Positions 1 through 8,467 of a DNA stretch of 64,000 nt are shown here, one piece after another (positions within the stretch are counted from its first letter, which is position 1; every line of letters starts with the position of its first letter). The translations under genes were made by a program, and so were the position numbers. Under the pieces are notes generated by a model. It did no database searches. It was not told the DNA's origin and saw only the letters and a program-made list of their open reading frames with translations. The DNA is from Desmonostoc muscorum FACHB-395 (GTDB lineage: Bacteria > Cyanobacteriota > Cyanobacteriia > Cyanobacteriales > Nostocaceae). The stretch covers positions 30,113 through 94,112 of the forward strand of contig NZ_JACJSF010000026.1 of assembly GCF_014698035.1 (NCBI RefSeq). Reading direction: 5' to 3'.

Positions 1-1077
1 GCTAACGTTTTAGATAAGGCGGATAAGGATAAGTTAGTTGCTAAAATTAAGCGCGGTGAATCGTTATCGCCAAAAGAAAGGGACGACATGGCTAAGACTC
101 ACATTCACGAAATGTTTGGAGAGGAGCTAGTCAAGAAAACTTATGTAGAGGCATCGTTGAACGCCAAGACGGTTAGTTTAACTGGATATGCGGCTGTAGC
201 TTACAAAAACAGAGATCGCAAGTTTGAGCGCAATCTGATGCGTAATTATCGACTATTTCATGGTGGTGCTGAGGAAGCGGCCCAGCGTGACATAGCCAAG
301 GAAAAAGCGCAAGAAAAGGTAGGTGAAAAATTCGTAGGAGATATCAAGTGGAGTTTACGCGAATTTAAGATGTGGGAACTCTTTGATATCAAGAAGTACT
401 TCGAGCCGATGAAAAAATATACACCTCTTGATTTTTATACAACCTTCACTCAAATGCAAGAATTAGCGCCACATATTAAGGATGCGGGGTGGGTGGATAT
501 ATCCGAAAAGAATTGCGGAACAGTATTCGGTGAACTCTTACATGATTTCGGGTATGAGACAGAAGCAAGACAGATCACTGCATCTGATGGAAAACGAGTT
601 AGAGAACGTTGGATTACACAAGAATCGTTTGATTATGTGGCAGAGTTTTGCAAATACCAATTAGCCAAAAACAATATGGACAACCGAAAAGATGAAACAC
701 CAAAAACTGCTGCACACCCCCCCCATACTTTATTAATAAACCTTGTTTTTGATAGGGGGGGTGTGCAGGGCACTCAAAACATTACACAACAAGACTTACA
801 ACCACTTTGTGAGGCATCAAAACTAGATAACTCAACAGTCTGTAAACTGGGGGGTGTGCAGGATGTAAAAAAGGGGGTGTGCAGCAGTGATATAGATAGT
901 AATTTATGTCAACAAGAAACCGTAAATCTAAGCCCAACAGATAAGATGATGGCTAGAATTTCTACCGAAACTCAAACAACCGACACCGAACTCCAAAAGC
1001 GTTTTTTAGCGAGAGTTGCGGCAATTAAAGCCAAACCACAGCCGCAGTACAACCCAGACATGGCAATAGCCTTCTAA
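1..1077 (+). CDS. 5'-truncated hypothetical protein with iteron-like repeats in its 3' part
   Basis: The frame is open to the first base of the window, so the ATG at 88 is probably internal and the gene starts upstream. The visible product is about 358 residues and I do not recognise a family. The middle is a globular, charged region (FDIKKYF, LAPHIKDAGWVDIS) that could be a winged-helix-like domain; the last 120 residues are polar, low-complexity and probably disordered. The DNA for that tail carries four copies of a GGGGTGTGCAG-type motif, one of them inverted. Internal repeats of this kind are common in or beside plasmid replication genes, so a replication role is possible but unproven. 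The next genes downstream, a terminase-like and a tape-measure gene, suggest a phage or phage-plasmid setting. Confidence 0.6.
   Translation, partial: ANVLDKADKDKLVAKIKRGESLSPKERDDMAKTHIHEMFGEELVKKTYVEASLNAKTVSLTGYAAVAYKNRDRKFERNLMRNYRLFHGGAEEAAQRDIAKEKAQEKVGEKFVGDIKWSLREFKMWELFDIKKYFEPMKKYTPLDFYTTFTQMQELAPHIKDAGWVDISEKNCGTVFGELLHDFGYETEARQITASDGKRVRERWITQESFDYVAEFCKYQLAKNNMDNRKDETPKTAAHPPHTLLINLVFDRGGVQGTQNITQQDLQPLCEASKLDNSTVCKLGGVQDVKKGVCSSDIDSNLCQQETVNLSPTDKMMARISTETQTTDTELQKRFLARVAAIKAKPQPQYNPDMAIAF
710..884. repeat. Four GGGGTGTGCAG-type repeats inside the coding sequence
   Basis: The motif is present inverted at 710-724 (CTGCACACCCCCCCC) and direct at 755-768, 848-861 and 873-884. The first two form an inverted pair around a 30-base AT-rich loop. 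Copies fall in the low-complexity tail of the first gene and in different reading frames relative to codons, so conservation looks like a DNA-level rather than a protein-level signal. They could be iterons or protein-binding sites; function is inferred only from the arrangement. Confidence 0.6.
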
Positions 1078-1629
1078 CTCCGCTTATTTTGAGCCTTAGC
1101 CCACATCTGAGGCTCAAACCATATAATCCTACAGCTAGGGCTATAACCCGCCTTCCTGCCTATTTCAGAGGCTCTAGCTTATGTTATGCTGGTATCATCC
1201 GGCACTAAGCTTGGTGTCTTAAATTTTTATACTTAATAAATTCCTTTACGTCTTCGTTAGCCCGTTACCCAATCCAGTAGCGGGTTATTTTTAGTGATTA
1301 TTCTACCGATGGAAGAAAATAAATCTTATTCCTTAGCTCTTAGCTTAAATTCCTTAGCTCTTAGCTTAAATTCCTTAGCTCTTATCAAAAAAACTTGATA
1401 AGACAAATTCCTTAGCTTAAATTCCTTAGCTTAATTCCTTAGCTTAATTCCTTAGTTTAAATTCCTTAGCTCTAAGAGAAGTGATTTAAAACTATCTGCT
1501 TTTGCATAAAGTTATTTCTATATTTTCACTGAGTTGGTATCAACAATAACGCGGCTAGTAGCGGTTTTTATGCAACATCAGTACAATAGGAGTATAGGCG
1601 TAAATTCTAATACTAACGGGTAGGTAAAA
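1078..1629. other. Intergenic region with promoter-side repeat array
   Basis: This 552-base gap has no convincing gene. Its first half holds a weak hairpin with CCCG/CGGG arms near 1260-1292 followed by a T-rich run, a poor terminator candidate. Its second half holds the TTCCTTAG array described separately. The end, near 1540-1625, runs into the terminase-like gene with only a weak ribosome site (TAGGT). Confidence 0.5.
1329..1470 (+). repeat. TTCCTTAG short direct-repeat array, eight copies
   Basis: TTCCTTAG occurs at 1329, 1350, 1371, 1408, 1422, 1435, 1448 and 1462. Spacings are 21, 21, 37, 14, 13, 13 and 14 bases, and most copies continue as CTTAGCTTAA or CTTAGCTCTTAG. The array sits in AT-rich DNA ahead of the phage-like genes. 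Such arrays can be replication iterons, partition sites or regulator-binding clusters; nothing in the sequence decides between these. Confidence 0.7.
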
Positions 1630-2160
1630 ATGGTAAGCAATCTTAGTCGTTCACCTTGGTTTTTCGATTCTGAACTTGACACCAGCCAAAGCTATGAGAC
1701 TTTCTGTTGTTTCCGTGATATGGGAGCCAGCCGATCTCTATCCAAAGTAGCTAAGGACACAAATAAAAATCTAAGCCTAGTTCAAAGGTGGTCGAGCAAA
1801 GGCAATTGGAAAGAGCGGGCCCTTGCCTTTGATGTCTACGTGGATGAGACGATGGTTGATATGAGACTAAAACAAGATGTTAAAGAACACGTTAATAAGA
1901 TAAACCGATACAGAGAAACTCACGAAAGTCTTGGTTGGCAGAGCTTGGATGTTGCTCAGAGTTGTTTAGAGATTGCAAGAAATGCACTTTCTAAGTGGAT
2001 CGATAATCCTCATTTAGATTTCAAACCAATGGATGTAAAGCTGATTGCATCAACTGGGGTTTCAGCCGCAGAAATTGGTAGTACTCTATTGTCTAATAGC
2101 TTGGCCGTTGGCAGACTTTTAGAAACACTGCCGATCGATGCTGAAAGCGAAGAAGTTTGA
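1630..2160 (+). CDS. Phage terminase small subunit-like HTH protein
   Basis: A 176-residue soluble protein. Residues 22-75 (YETFCCFRDMGASRSLSKVA, then VQRWSSKGNWKERALAFD) match the pattern of phage small-terminase N-terminal DNA-binding domains, which read roughly as AF..YRDMGP.RSL.KVA followed by WS.KW.W..R...YD. The family recognises phage DNA for packaging as an oligomer with the large ATPase subunit. No large terminase or portal gene follows; the tape-measure gene is the next one, 48 bases on. The protein may therefore be a leftover of a deleted head module or an HTH protein put to another use. Family assignment is from motif resemblance only. Confidence 0.6.
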   Translation: MVSNLSRSPWFFDSELDTSQSYETFCCFRDMGASRSLSKVAKDTNKNLSLVQRWSSKGNWKERALAFDVYVDETMVDMRLKQDVKEHVNKINRYRETHESLGWQSLDVAQSCLEIARNALSKWIDNPHLDFKPMDVKLIASTGVSAAEIGSTLLSNSLAVGRLLETLPIDAESEEV

Positions 2161-2208
2161 ATAAATTGAATAGTTAGCAACACTAATAATATTAGAAAAG
2201 TTATTGTT

Positions 2209-5200
2209 ATGGCATTAGATTTGGGTCAGTTAGTAATTGAATTAGTTGGAGACTACTCCCAGCTTAAAAGAGACATAGAAGAAGCCAAGAGGTATGCTTT
2301 AAAACAAGCTATTGAGCTTGAGAAAAGCTTTAAAATCTCACCAACTTTCGATGCAAAATCTTTACTTGCTAGTGCAGAAATAAGTGGATTAAACACGGGC
2401 AAGGCACTAGGCAGAGGTATAGAGAAGAGCCTTAACTCTTACAAATTCTCTAACACTTCTTTCAAAGTCGCAGGCGAGGCGATCGCTCAAGGTTTAGTCA
2501 GTGGCATGAAGGCAGGCGATAGCCAAGTTAAAGCCAGTGCATCGAGGATGGCTGGTTTAGTCATAGATGAGACTAAAACAAAACTCAAGATTCATAGCCC
2601 GTCTAAAGTCTTTCAGGAAATTGGTAGTGAAATTGTAGCTGGTCTAGCGGCAGGCATCGGCGCAGGTGGCGCTCTCTCAATCTCAGGTTTAATCCAGGGC
2701 ATTATCAACGATGCAAAATCGGTCATAGCCTTTGCTGGCGATTCAATCAATAAGTACAGCGATTTTAAAGCAACAGAAGCACAATTAACTTCTCTCACTG
2801 GTTCTACTACCAAGGCAACGGAAACGTTAAAGTTTTTGAGAGCGGAGGCAGATAAACTAGCTTTACCATTCCTCGATTCGACTAAAGCTTACGCCAGCCT
2901 GGTTGCCGCAACGAATGATACAAAACTCGCTCCGGTTACTAAAGACATTTTCAGTGGTTTTAGTGCTGGAGCGAGAGCCGCGCAGCTTAGTACCGCAGAC
3001 TTTAACGGCGCTTTCCTTGGTTTAGTACAGTCGATAACGAAGGGCAAGCAGACAACCCAAGATTTTCGCCAAATCAGCGATCGCATTCCGCAAGCCATGT
3101 CTGTTGCAGCAAAGTCTATCGGAGTCACGAACCAAGAATTTAAAAAGTTACTTGAGAGCGGCGACCTAACCTCGACCGTGTTTATCCCTGCCTTTACAAA
3201 AGCCCTGGGCGAAGCGAGTAAAACTACTCTCGCAACAGCAACAGACACCTCTACAGCTAGCCTCACGCGCTTAAACAACAGACTTGATGAGGTAAAGGTT
3301 AGCCTTGGAAAGGCATTAGAACCGGGATTATTGTCCGGTTTGGGATTTATAGAACAAGCACTCAACGAAATTGGTAAAGCTGGGCTTTTTGATGATCTCA
3401 ATGCTGGAGCAAAAGAGTTTGCAGCCTATCTAAAAACCAACCCACAGCTAGCCCGTGAGCTTGCTCAAGAGTTTAGATCCACCGTTCAGGCTGCACTCAA
3501 AAATGTAGTTGGTGCAGCTAGAGATTTAGGCGATTACTTGCAGAAAAATCCCGATGCTATCCATAGGTCAGTAGAAGCTGTGGGCGGCTTTATCAATAGC
3601 TTAAAAGATGCGGTAAACGTAGCTTCAGAACTGATCAAACCATTTGCGGATATAGCTAACTTTGCGCTCCAGACCGAGCAGAGGCTTAGTAATGCTGTTA
3701 AGTCTGTAGCTAAAAACTCAAACTCAAGCCCAGCCAAGGATATCGAAGATGTTTCACCGTTTTTACGCCCAGTAGTTAAGTTCTCTCAATTGTTCGGACT
3801 AAACAAAGAAATTGGCGATCGCGCATTTGATTACAGTAAGAATCCGGTTGTCGATCCGCGACTGAAAATCATTGATTCTAACGATTTAAAACCAATCCAC
3901 AGCTACGCAGACGTTACAAGGCATCATGTTAACCGTGGGATGGAGTCAGATCGAGATTACGATACGGTCGCAACCAGGCTAGAAGAAGTTCGCCGCACAG
4001 CATACGGGAACCTCGTTAAAAAAGACTTTATTCTACAGAATGCGGCAGGCTCTCAAGCTGTGGGTGTACCCTCGCCTGTTTCTGGCTATGTCCGTAACTC
4101 GGCAGATTATGGGAAATCTGGAATTTATAGTCAGAAGCAAGGGGGTGTACTGCTTGGGCAAGTATTGCACCTCGATCCAAGTTCGTTTCGTTTTAAAGAT
4201 GGAGAGTTAGCTGAGTATGGAGAACCACTAGGCACACAGGCGGGGACTGGGGCAGGCGGAAAGAGAAACGCTTATGGTGTTCACAGTCATGTAGAAGTTG
4301 CTGTTTCGCAATTCAAGAAGTACATCCAAGACATCCAGGATGGGGTTTTTGATGGGATAGTGACTGATGCAAAGACGGCATCAGAAAGTGTTAAAAAAAT
4401 GCCGATGCAGCATACTGGTAAGTCTTTAGCGCAAAGACTTAGTTTGAGCGCTAGCGATGGATGGATGAAGACGATAGCTTCTACTTACGGCGCTGGCGAT
4501 GGCTTTGACGGACAACCCACAGCTTCAGGCAGGAAATTTAATCAGAACGAACTCACTGCCGCTATCAACGAGAACCTTAAGCGTAATTTGGGCGTTAAGT
4601 GGGGAGATAAGGTAGAAGCAATCAACCCAGCTAACGGCAAGGCTGTTACCGTGACGATTACAGACCACGGGCCATACGAACGTGGGGCTAATGGAAAGTA
4701 TGTACCACATTCAACTCGCGGTTTAGACTTAAGCACGGCGGCTGCAAAACAAATCGGTATTAGCTTAGGTGAGGTGGCGTTTAGAGTTCTGGGCAAAGGC
4801 ACTAACCAAGCTCAAGCTATTGCCAAAGCCCAAGCCCAAGCCACTACAGCTACGACTTCTACAACTGGGCAACAACCGCCAGAGATACGGGCAATACTCG
4901 AAGGGGAGAAGCTCAAGGATGCTCAAGCCCGACGGGTAAAGCTTAGAGAGGCAGCCGCCCAGACTCAAAACTCTATGCGATCGCTGCAAGACCTGGACTA
5001 CAGCACAATCAAGAGTCCATCGCTACTAGACAGACAGGCGGAGGAAGCGAGAAAGCAGCAACAACGTTTTGACGAGGAAATCAAAGCCGCCTCGCAACGC
5101 CGAGAAGATGCACAATCTAGAATTGGGATTAATTCAGCCCGTTTAAGCAGTGGATCTGTCCCCGACGCGGAAGCTAAAGACCTTCAGTTACAGATTGCAC

Positions 5201-6951
5201 TAGACAAGCGCTCTGTAACTGAACTGGATGGAGTAATACAGCGTTTAGCGATATCTCGCGCCAATGCAGCCAAGCAATTAGCAGTGTTCCAGTCTGAACA
5301 GCGCAACATTAGAGCTAGAAGCGTAGATTTTGATTCTCGCGCTGTTGATAATTCCATACTGGCAGATCGGATTAGTGGCTTGAAAGGCTTAGAATCGCTT
5401 AACCCTACCGATGCTCGTTTAGGCTCGTTACCAGGGCTTGAGCGGGAATTGGCTCTAAAAACAACTCAGCTAGAACTAGACCGTAGACTAGCTGCGGTCA
5501 CAGATGCGGAGAATAAGCGAGATATAACGCCTACCGAAGCTAATGCCCGTGTTGTGCAATTGCAAAAAGAGAATGATTTATTGGTAGCTAACATTAATAT
5601 CCAGTATGCAGCCGCAACCGCAGCGCGAACCCTTGCCAAAGCAAAGTTAGAGTTAAATTCTCTAGTCAGAGATAATTCAAGTAAATCTGAGTTTTTGCGC
5701 CAAAACTCACAGTTAAGTGAGTATGGTTTCGGCGGGAATAAGTTTGCATTAAACAGAGATGCTAACGGTTTGGATTTACAAAGTAAGTATGCTCAAGATA
5801 AAGTTTCATTGCTAGAACGAGCCAGATTAGAAGGACTAACGCCAGAGCAAACTAGTGGGGAGAAATTACGTTTAGCCCTTAGATTCAACCAAGCTAATTT
5901 GTTAAACAACGCTCAATTCAAACGCGCTAGCGATGATGAGGGTTTTAGTAATTCTCAGAGCTTAGGCAGGAGTAACATAGACTTACTATCTGCTAGAAGT
6001 GAGCAATTGCAAGGTTTAGGTCTTACTTCTAGCGATAAGTCAATTCAAAAACAGATTGCTGTAATGCAACAAGAACTAAGCTTTAAAGATGCGTTACAAC
6101 AACTCCAAAGACTCAGAGAGACAACAAATTTAAGCAGTAGCGATTTCATGAAGCTGAAGAATAATTTAGAGCAAATTAATACAATAAAATTAGATAGTAT
6201 AAATCAACAATTTAGTGATTTAAGTGATGTTATTAAAGGCATACAAGGCGATTTTACATCAATTACTAAAGATTTTCTAATGAATACGAGTAGTATCGGT
6301 GATAGTTTAAAAAAGCTCTTAAGTTCGGTTCTTAATCAATTTGCAAATTTAGCCAGTCAAAAACTCTCTGATCAACTGTTTGGTTCTATCCTGGGCGGTA
6401 ATAAACCATCTGCAAGCAGCAGTGGTAATAATGGCTTTGGCTCTATCCTCTCCATCTTTGGCGGTTTATTTGGCGGAGGCGGTAGCGGGGGGAATGGCGA
6501 CAGTTTCTTGGGACAAGGCGATATGGGGAACCTGTATGGTCTTATTCCTGGGTTTGCTTCGGGAGGCATGGTAGGAGATATCGCAAGGACTATGAGCAAG
6601 GAGCGCTCAATAAGCGGATATGAACCCCGTTTAATTATTGCGAATAGTGGTGAACGTGTGCTTAATCCAGAAGAGACGGCGATTTGGAATAAAATTCAGA
6701 GTTCGGGTAAGCTCCCGAATTACGCCGATGGTGGAATGATCGGAGGTTCGCCGATGCCTGTGATGAGTAATAGAAGCGGGGGAGACGTAAACCTGGGCGG
6801 GATAAATATAAACATTGATGGATCTGGCGATAACTCCAACTACGATGTACTACTTTTGCAGAAGGTTCTAAAAAGTCAAATTCAATCCACACTTAAACAA
6901 GAGCGTCGTCCCGGCGGTTCACTTAACCGTGGGAATCCTTACAATCGCTAA
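2209..6951 (+). CDS. Phage tail tape-measure protein with M23-like and RlpA-like domains
   Basis: At 1580 residues this is the largest gene of the accessory region. Residues about 95-150 (KLKIHSPSKVFQEIGSEIV) are typical tape-measure sequence, and about 185-345 match the tape-measure N-terminal domain (ISDRIPQAMSVAAK). Residues about 617-700 resemble an M23/LytM fold (VPSPVSGYV, then YGVHSHVEV), perhaps degenerate. Residues about 753-862 form an RlpA-like double-psi barrel (STYGAGDGFDGQPTASG, ITDHGPYERG, RGLDLSTAAAKQIG). Glu/Arg/Gln-rich coiled coil follows at about 890-1150. A Gly-rich hydrophobic stretch near 1390-1440 precedes the usual C-terminal motif ANSGERVLNPEE. The family sets tail length, and its enzymatic domains help cross the peptidoglycan. 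A long siphovirus-like tail would fit, but no other tail gene is visible here. Confidence 0.9.
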   Translation: MALDLGQLVIELVGDYSQLKRDIEEAKRYALKQAIELEKSFKISPTFDAKSLLASAEISGLNTGKALGRGIEKSLNSYKFSNTSFKVAGEAIAQGLVSGMKAGDSQVKASASRMAGLVIDETKTKLKIHSPSKVFQEIGSEIVAGLAAGIGAGGALSISGLIQGIINDAKSVIAFAGDSINKYSDFKATEAQLTSLTGSTTKATETLKFLRAEADKLALPFLDSTKAYASLVAATNDTKLAPVTKDIFSGFSAGARAAQLSTADFNGAFLGLVQSITKGKQTTQDFRQISDRIPQAMSVAAKSIGVTNQEFKKLLESGDLTSTVFIPAFTKALGEASKTTLATATDTSTASLTRLNNRLDEVKVSLGKALEPGLLSGLGFIEQALNEIGKAGLFDDLNAGAKEFAAYLKTNPQLARELAQEFRSTVQAALKNVVGAARDLGDYLQKNPDAIHRSVEAVGGFINSLKDAVNVASELIKPFADIANFALQTEQRLSNAVKSVAKNSNSSPAKDIEDVSPFLRPVVKFSQLFGLNKEIGDRAFDYSKNPVVDPRLKIIDSNDLKPIHSYADVTRHHVNRGMESDRDYDTVATRLEEVRRTAYGNLVKKDFILQNAAGSQAVGVPSPVSGYVRNSADYGKSGIYSQKQGGVLLGQVLHLDPSSFRFKDGELAEYGEPLGTQAGTGAGGKRNAYGVHSHVEVAVSQFKKYIQDIQDGVFDGIVTDAKTASESVKKMPMQHTGKSLAQRLSLSASDGWMKTIASTYGAGDGFDGQPTASGRKFNQNELTAAINENLKRNLGVKWGDKVEAINPANGKAVTVTITDHGPYERGANGKYVPHSTRGLDLSTAAAKQIGISLGEVAFRVLGKGTNQAQAIAKAQAQATTATTSTTGQQPPEIRAILEGEKLKDAQARRVKLREAAAQTQNSMRSLQDLDYSTIKSPSLLDRQAEEARKQQQRFDEEIKAASQRREDAQSRIGINSARLSSGSVPDAEAKDLQLQIALDKRSVTELDGVIQRLAISRANAAKQLAVFQSEQRNIRARSVDFDSRAVDNSILADRISGLKGLESLNPTDARLGSLPGLERELALKTTQLELDRRLAAVTDAENKRDITPTEANARVVQLQKENDLLVANINIQYAAATAARTLAKAKLELNSLVRDNSSKSEFLRQNSQLSEYGFGGNKFALNRDANGLDLQSKYAQDKVSLLERARLEGLTPEQTSGEKLRLALRFNQANLLNNAQFKRASDDEGFSNSQSLGRSNIDLLSARSEQLQGLGLTSSDKSIQKQIAVMQQELSFKDALQQLQRLRETTNLSSSDFMKLKNNLEQINTIKLDSINQQFSDLSDVIKGIQGDFTSITKDFLMNTSSIGDSLKKLLSSVLNQFANLASQKLSDQLFGSILGGNKPSASSSGNNGFGSILSIFGGLFGGGGSGGNGDSFLGQGDMGNLYGLIPGFASGGMVGDIARTMSKERSISGYEPRLIIANSGERVLNPEETAIWNKIQSSGKLPNYADGGMIGGSPMPVMSNRSGGDVNLGGININIDGSGDNSNYDVLLLQKVLKSQIQSTLKQERRPGGSLNRGNPYNR

Positions 6952-6977
6952 ACAACGTCAAGCAAATCTCACAATTT

Positions 6978-7029
6978 AACGTCAAGCGAAATGATTTTTT
7001 CTATTATCTATGGAATTTCGCTTGACGTT
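6978..7029. repeat. Perfect 15-bp inverted repeat element, copy 1 (terminator-like)
   Basis: AACGTCAAGCGAAAT at 6978-6992 pairs perfectly with 7015-7029 around a 22-base loop, and a T-rich run follows. A partial extra arm, AACGTCAAGCAAAT, lies at 6954-6967 right at the tape-measure stop codon. The same arms and part of the same loop recur at 8336-8386. The hairpin probably ends transcription of the tape-measure gene, but its duplication suggests it is also a mobile or recombinogenic repeat. Confidence 0.7.
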
Positions 7030-7094
7030 TTAATATTTTTAGTCCCGTAACAATGGCTGAAACCCTTATTCTTTCGTCCACTTGCGCTCAAAGC

Positions 7095-7508
7095 TTAGTT
7101 TCTGGATGTCACGCGGATATAGCCATTCACTCTTTCGCCAAAAGTTTGAGATATGCTCATAATTCGAGATTGAGTGGTTGGAGTAAATCTAAAAATACCT
7201 CTCTGAGTATGAGAACCGAGAGTTAAGACGGCTTGGGCTTCGGTTTCGAGGTTTACAAAATCTGGTAGACTTGCTCCAATCCAGTTGTCGCCCCAAACTG
7301 ATTTAGAGACTATCTTTCCGACTAAAAATAAGTCCGTTGTACTGATTCCAGGCAGTTTGTAAAATTCTGGATTACTTTTCTTCTTCACGGAAGCATAAAA
7401 AATATAGTCGGAAGTTTTTTCTATAGGGTTGCCGTTTTCGTCTTTTGTAAAAGTCCCCTTACCCTGGCGGATGGTAAGTACTAGATTCGGAAAATTAAGC
7501 TCTGACAT
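7095..7508 (-). CDS. Hypothetical protein, 137 aa
   Basis: Family not recognised. The product is soluble and beta-rich in appearance (FPNLVLTIRQGKGTF, DYIFYASVKKKSNPEFYKL), with no signal or membrane segment. It is the downstream one of two minus-strand genes that lie between two copies of the same inverted-repeat element. The orientation is opposite to the phage-like genes, as often seen for cargo genes in mobile elements. Start chosen at ATG 7508, next to a purine-rich stretch. Confidence 0.55.
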   Translation of the reverse strand: MSELNFPNLVLTIRQGKGTFTKDENGNPIEKTSDYIFYASVKKKSNPEFYKLPGISTTDLFLVGKIVSKSVWGDNWIGASLPDFVNLETEAQAVLTLGSHTQRGIFRFTPTTQSRIMSISQTFGERVNGYIRVTSRN

Positions 7509-7602
7509 AAAAGCCTTTTTCCTTTAATTATAAGAATTCCAGAACTATCTTCAAATTTTAGTCTGATAAAACAATCGCTCAAGCGTTTACCCTGTACGAT
7601 CA

Positions 7603-8025
7603 CTAATTGGAATTAGCTTCAAGCTTTTTCCGAATATCGTCTAAAGGTGATTCAGGTTCCTTAACTTCATCAGGACAAAAATCTAGAGAAACGCTCCCCG
7701 ATTGGTCGGCAATCCTTTTATTTATTTGAATTTTTAGTCTTCCTTTTTGCCAGCCCTTACCACTAACTCTAAGAATCTGGCACTTTCTAATAGAGTGAAA
7801 TTGAATTTCGCTTAAGCCAAAACCTTCTTGTCCAATAGGAAGCGAACTGAATGAGTGAATAACATAATTATGACTTTTTTGAGTTTCTTGATTATAGGTA
7901 AGTTGGTTTAATTTTTTGCTAACTTCTAGAAAGAGGATTTCTTTAAGATTACTGATTTTAAATGTATCTTTTTCAAAAGAGATAACATCATCATCACAGT
8001 CTAGAGGAATAAAATTATCATTCAT
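7603..8025 (-). CDS. Hypothetical protein, 140 aa
   Basis: Family not recognised. The sequence is acidic at the N-terminus (IPLDCDDDVISF) and contains a beta-strand-like core (KSHNYVIHSFSSLPIGQEGFG, shortened: NYVIHSFSSLP and FGLSEIQFHSIRK). No membrane segment is seen. It is the upstream partner of the gene at 7095-7508, 94 bases apart and on the same strand. The two lie in the roughly 1.3-kb interval bounded by matching inverted repeats and may have travelled together. Confidence 0.55.
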   Translation of the reverse strand: MNDNFIPLDCDDDVISFEKDTFKISNLKEILFLEVSKKLNQLTYNQETQKSHNYVIHSFSSLPIGQEGFGLSEIQFHSIRKCQILRVSGKGWQKGRLKIQINKRIADQSGSVSLDFCPDEVKEPESPLDDIRKKLEANSN

Positions 8026-8195
8026 ATTAATGCTAAACGTATAAATATCTAGCTACTTAGTCTAATCTGCTTTTTACAAATTCAATACAGTAAAAATAAC
8101 TGAATAGCTTTGTATATAAGGTTTTTAGAGATTATGTAATTTACATCTAGCCAAACTAACAAACGTAATGTTATGATTTTTGCATTCGATAACCG

Positions 8196-8305
8196 AACTT
8201 TAGAAAACCAAATCCCTACTAGGGATTGAAACTTATCTACGGCTGTTTGTACGTCTGCGGGTACTGTCCATTGCAATCCACTAAATCCCTATTAGGGATT
8301 AATCC
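8196..8305 (+). CRISPR. Candidate single-spacer CRISPR remnant
   Basis: AAATCCCTACTAGGGATTGAAAC is split here as AAATCCCTACTAG plus GGATTGAAAC at 8210-8232, and a related palindrome AAATCCCTATTAGGGATT lies at 8283-8300. The period is 73 bases, which suits a 37-base repeat and a 36-base spacer. The 3' end GGGATTGAAAC is typical of cyanobacterial CRISPR repeats. The second copy has lost the GAAAC end, as terminal repeats often do, and the 5' halves of the two copies differ. No cas genes are present in the window. The conserved core is palindromic, so chance or another repeat family remains possible. Confidence 0.4.
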
Positions 8306-8335
8306 ATAACCCATCGAGCAAATCCCCACAACATT

Positions 8336-8386
8336 AACGTCAAGCGAAAACATAAATTTTATATCTCTATGGAATTTCGCTTGACG
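8336..8386. repeat. Inverted repeat element, copy 2
   Basis: The left arm AACGTCAAGCGAAA (8336-8349) and right arm ATTTCGCTTGACG (8374-8386) are the same as at 6978-7029. The loop end before the right arm (CTATGG) is shared too. There is no T-run after this copy. It lies 80 bases upstream of the next plus-strand gene, so here it is not an obvious terminator. Confidence 0.65.
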
Positions 8387-8467
8387 CGATCGCCTAGAAG
8401 TCCTATTCTTACGTTAAATCAGAAATCGCCTGACGTATCAGAGTAGAGTTAGCTTTCAATTAAAACC

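Larger units (their letters stand above)
8026..8467. other. Intergenic region holding a CRISPR-like pair and hairpin copy 2
   Basis: No gene is supported here. The stretch contains the CRISPR-like repeats (8196-8305) and the second hairpin element (8336-8386), then the short leader of the YaaW-like gene. A small reading frame on the minus strand runs through the CRISPR-like spacer and is not believed to be a gene. Confidence 0.5.

Noticed and set aside
8082..8276. A 64-codon minus-strand frame through the CRISPR-like repeat
   Set aside because: It runs through the repeat and spacer, has no ribosome site, and its tail is AT-rich junk; only the spacer part looks coding, as a protospacer would.
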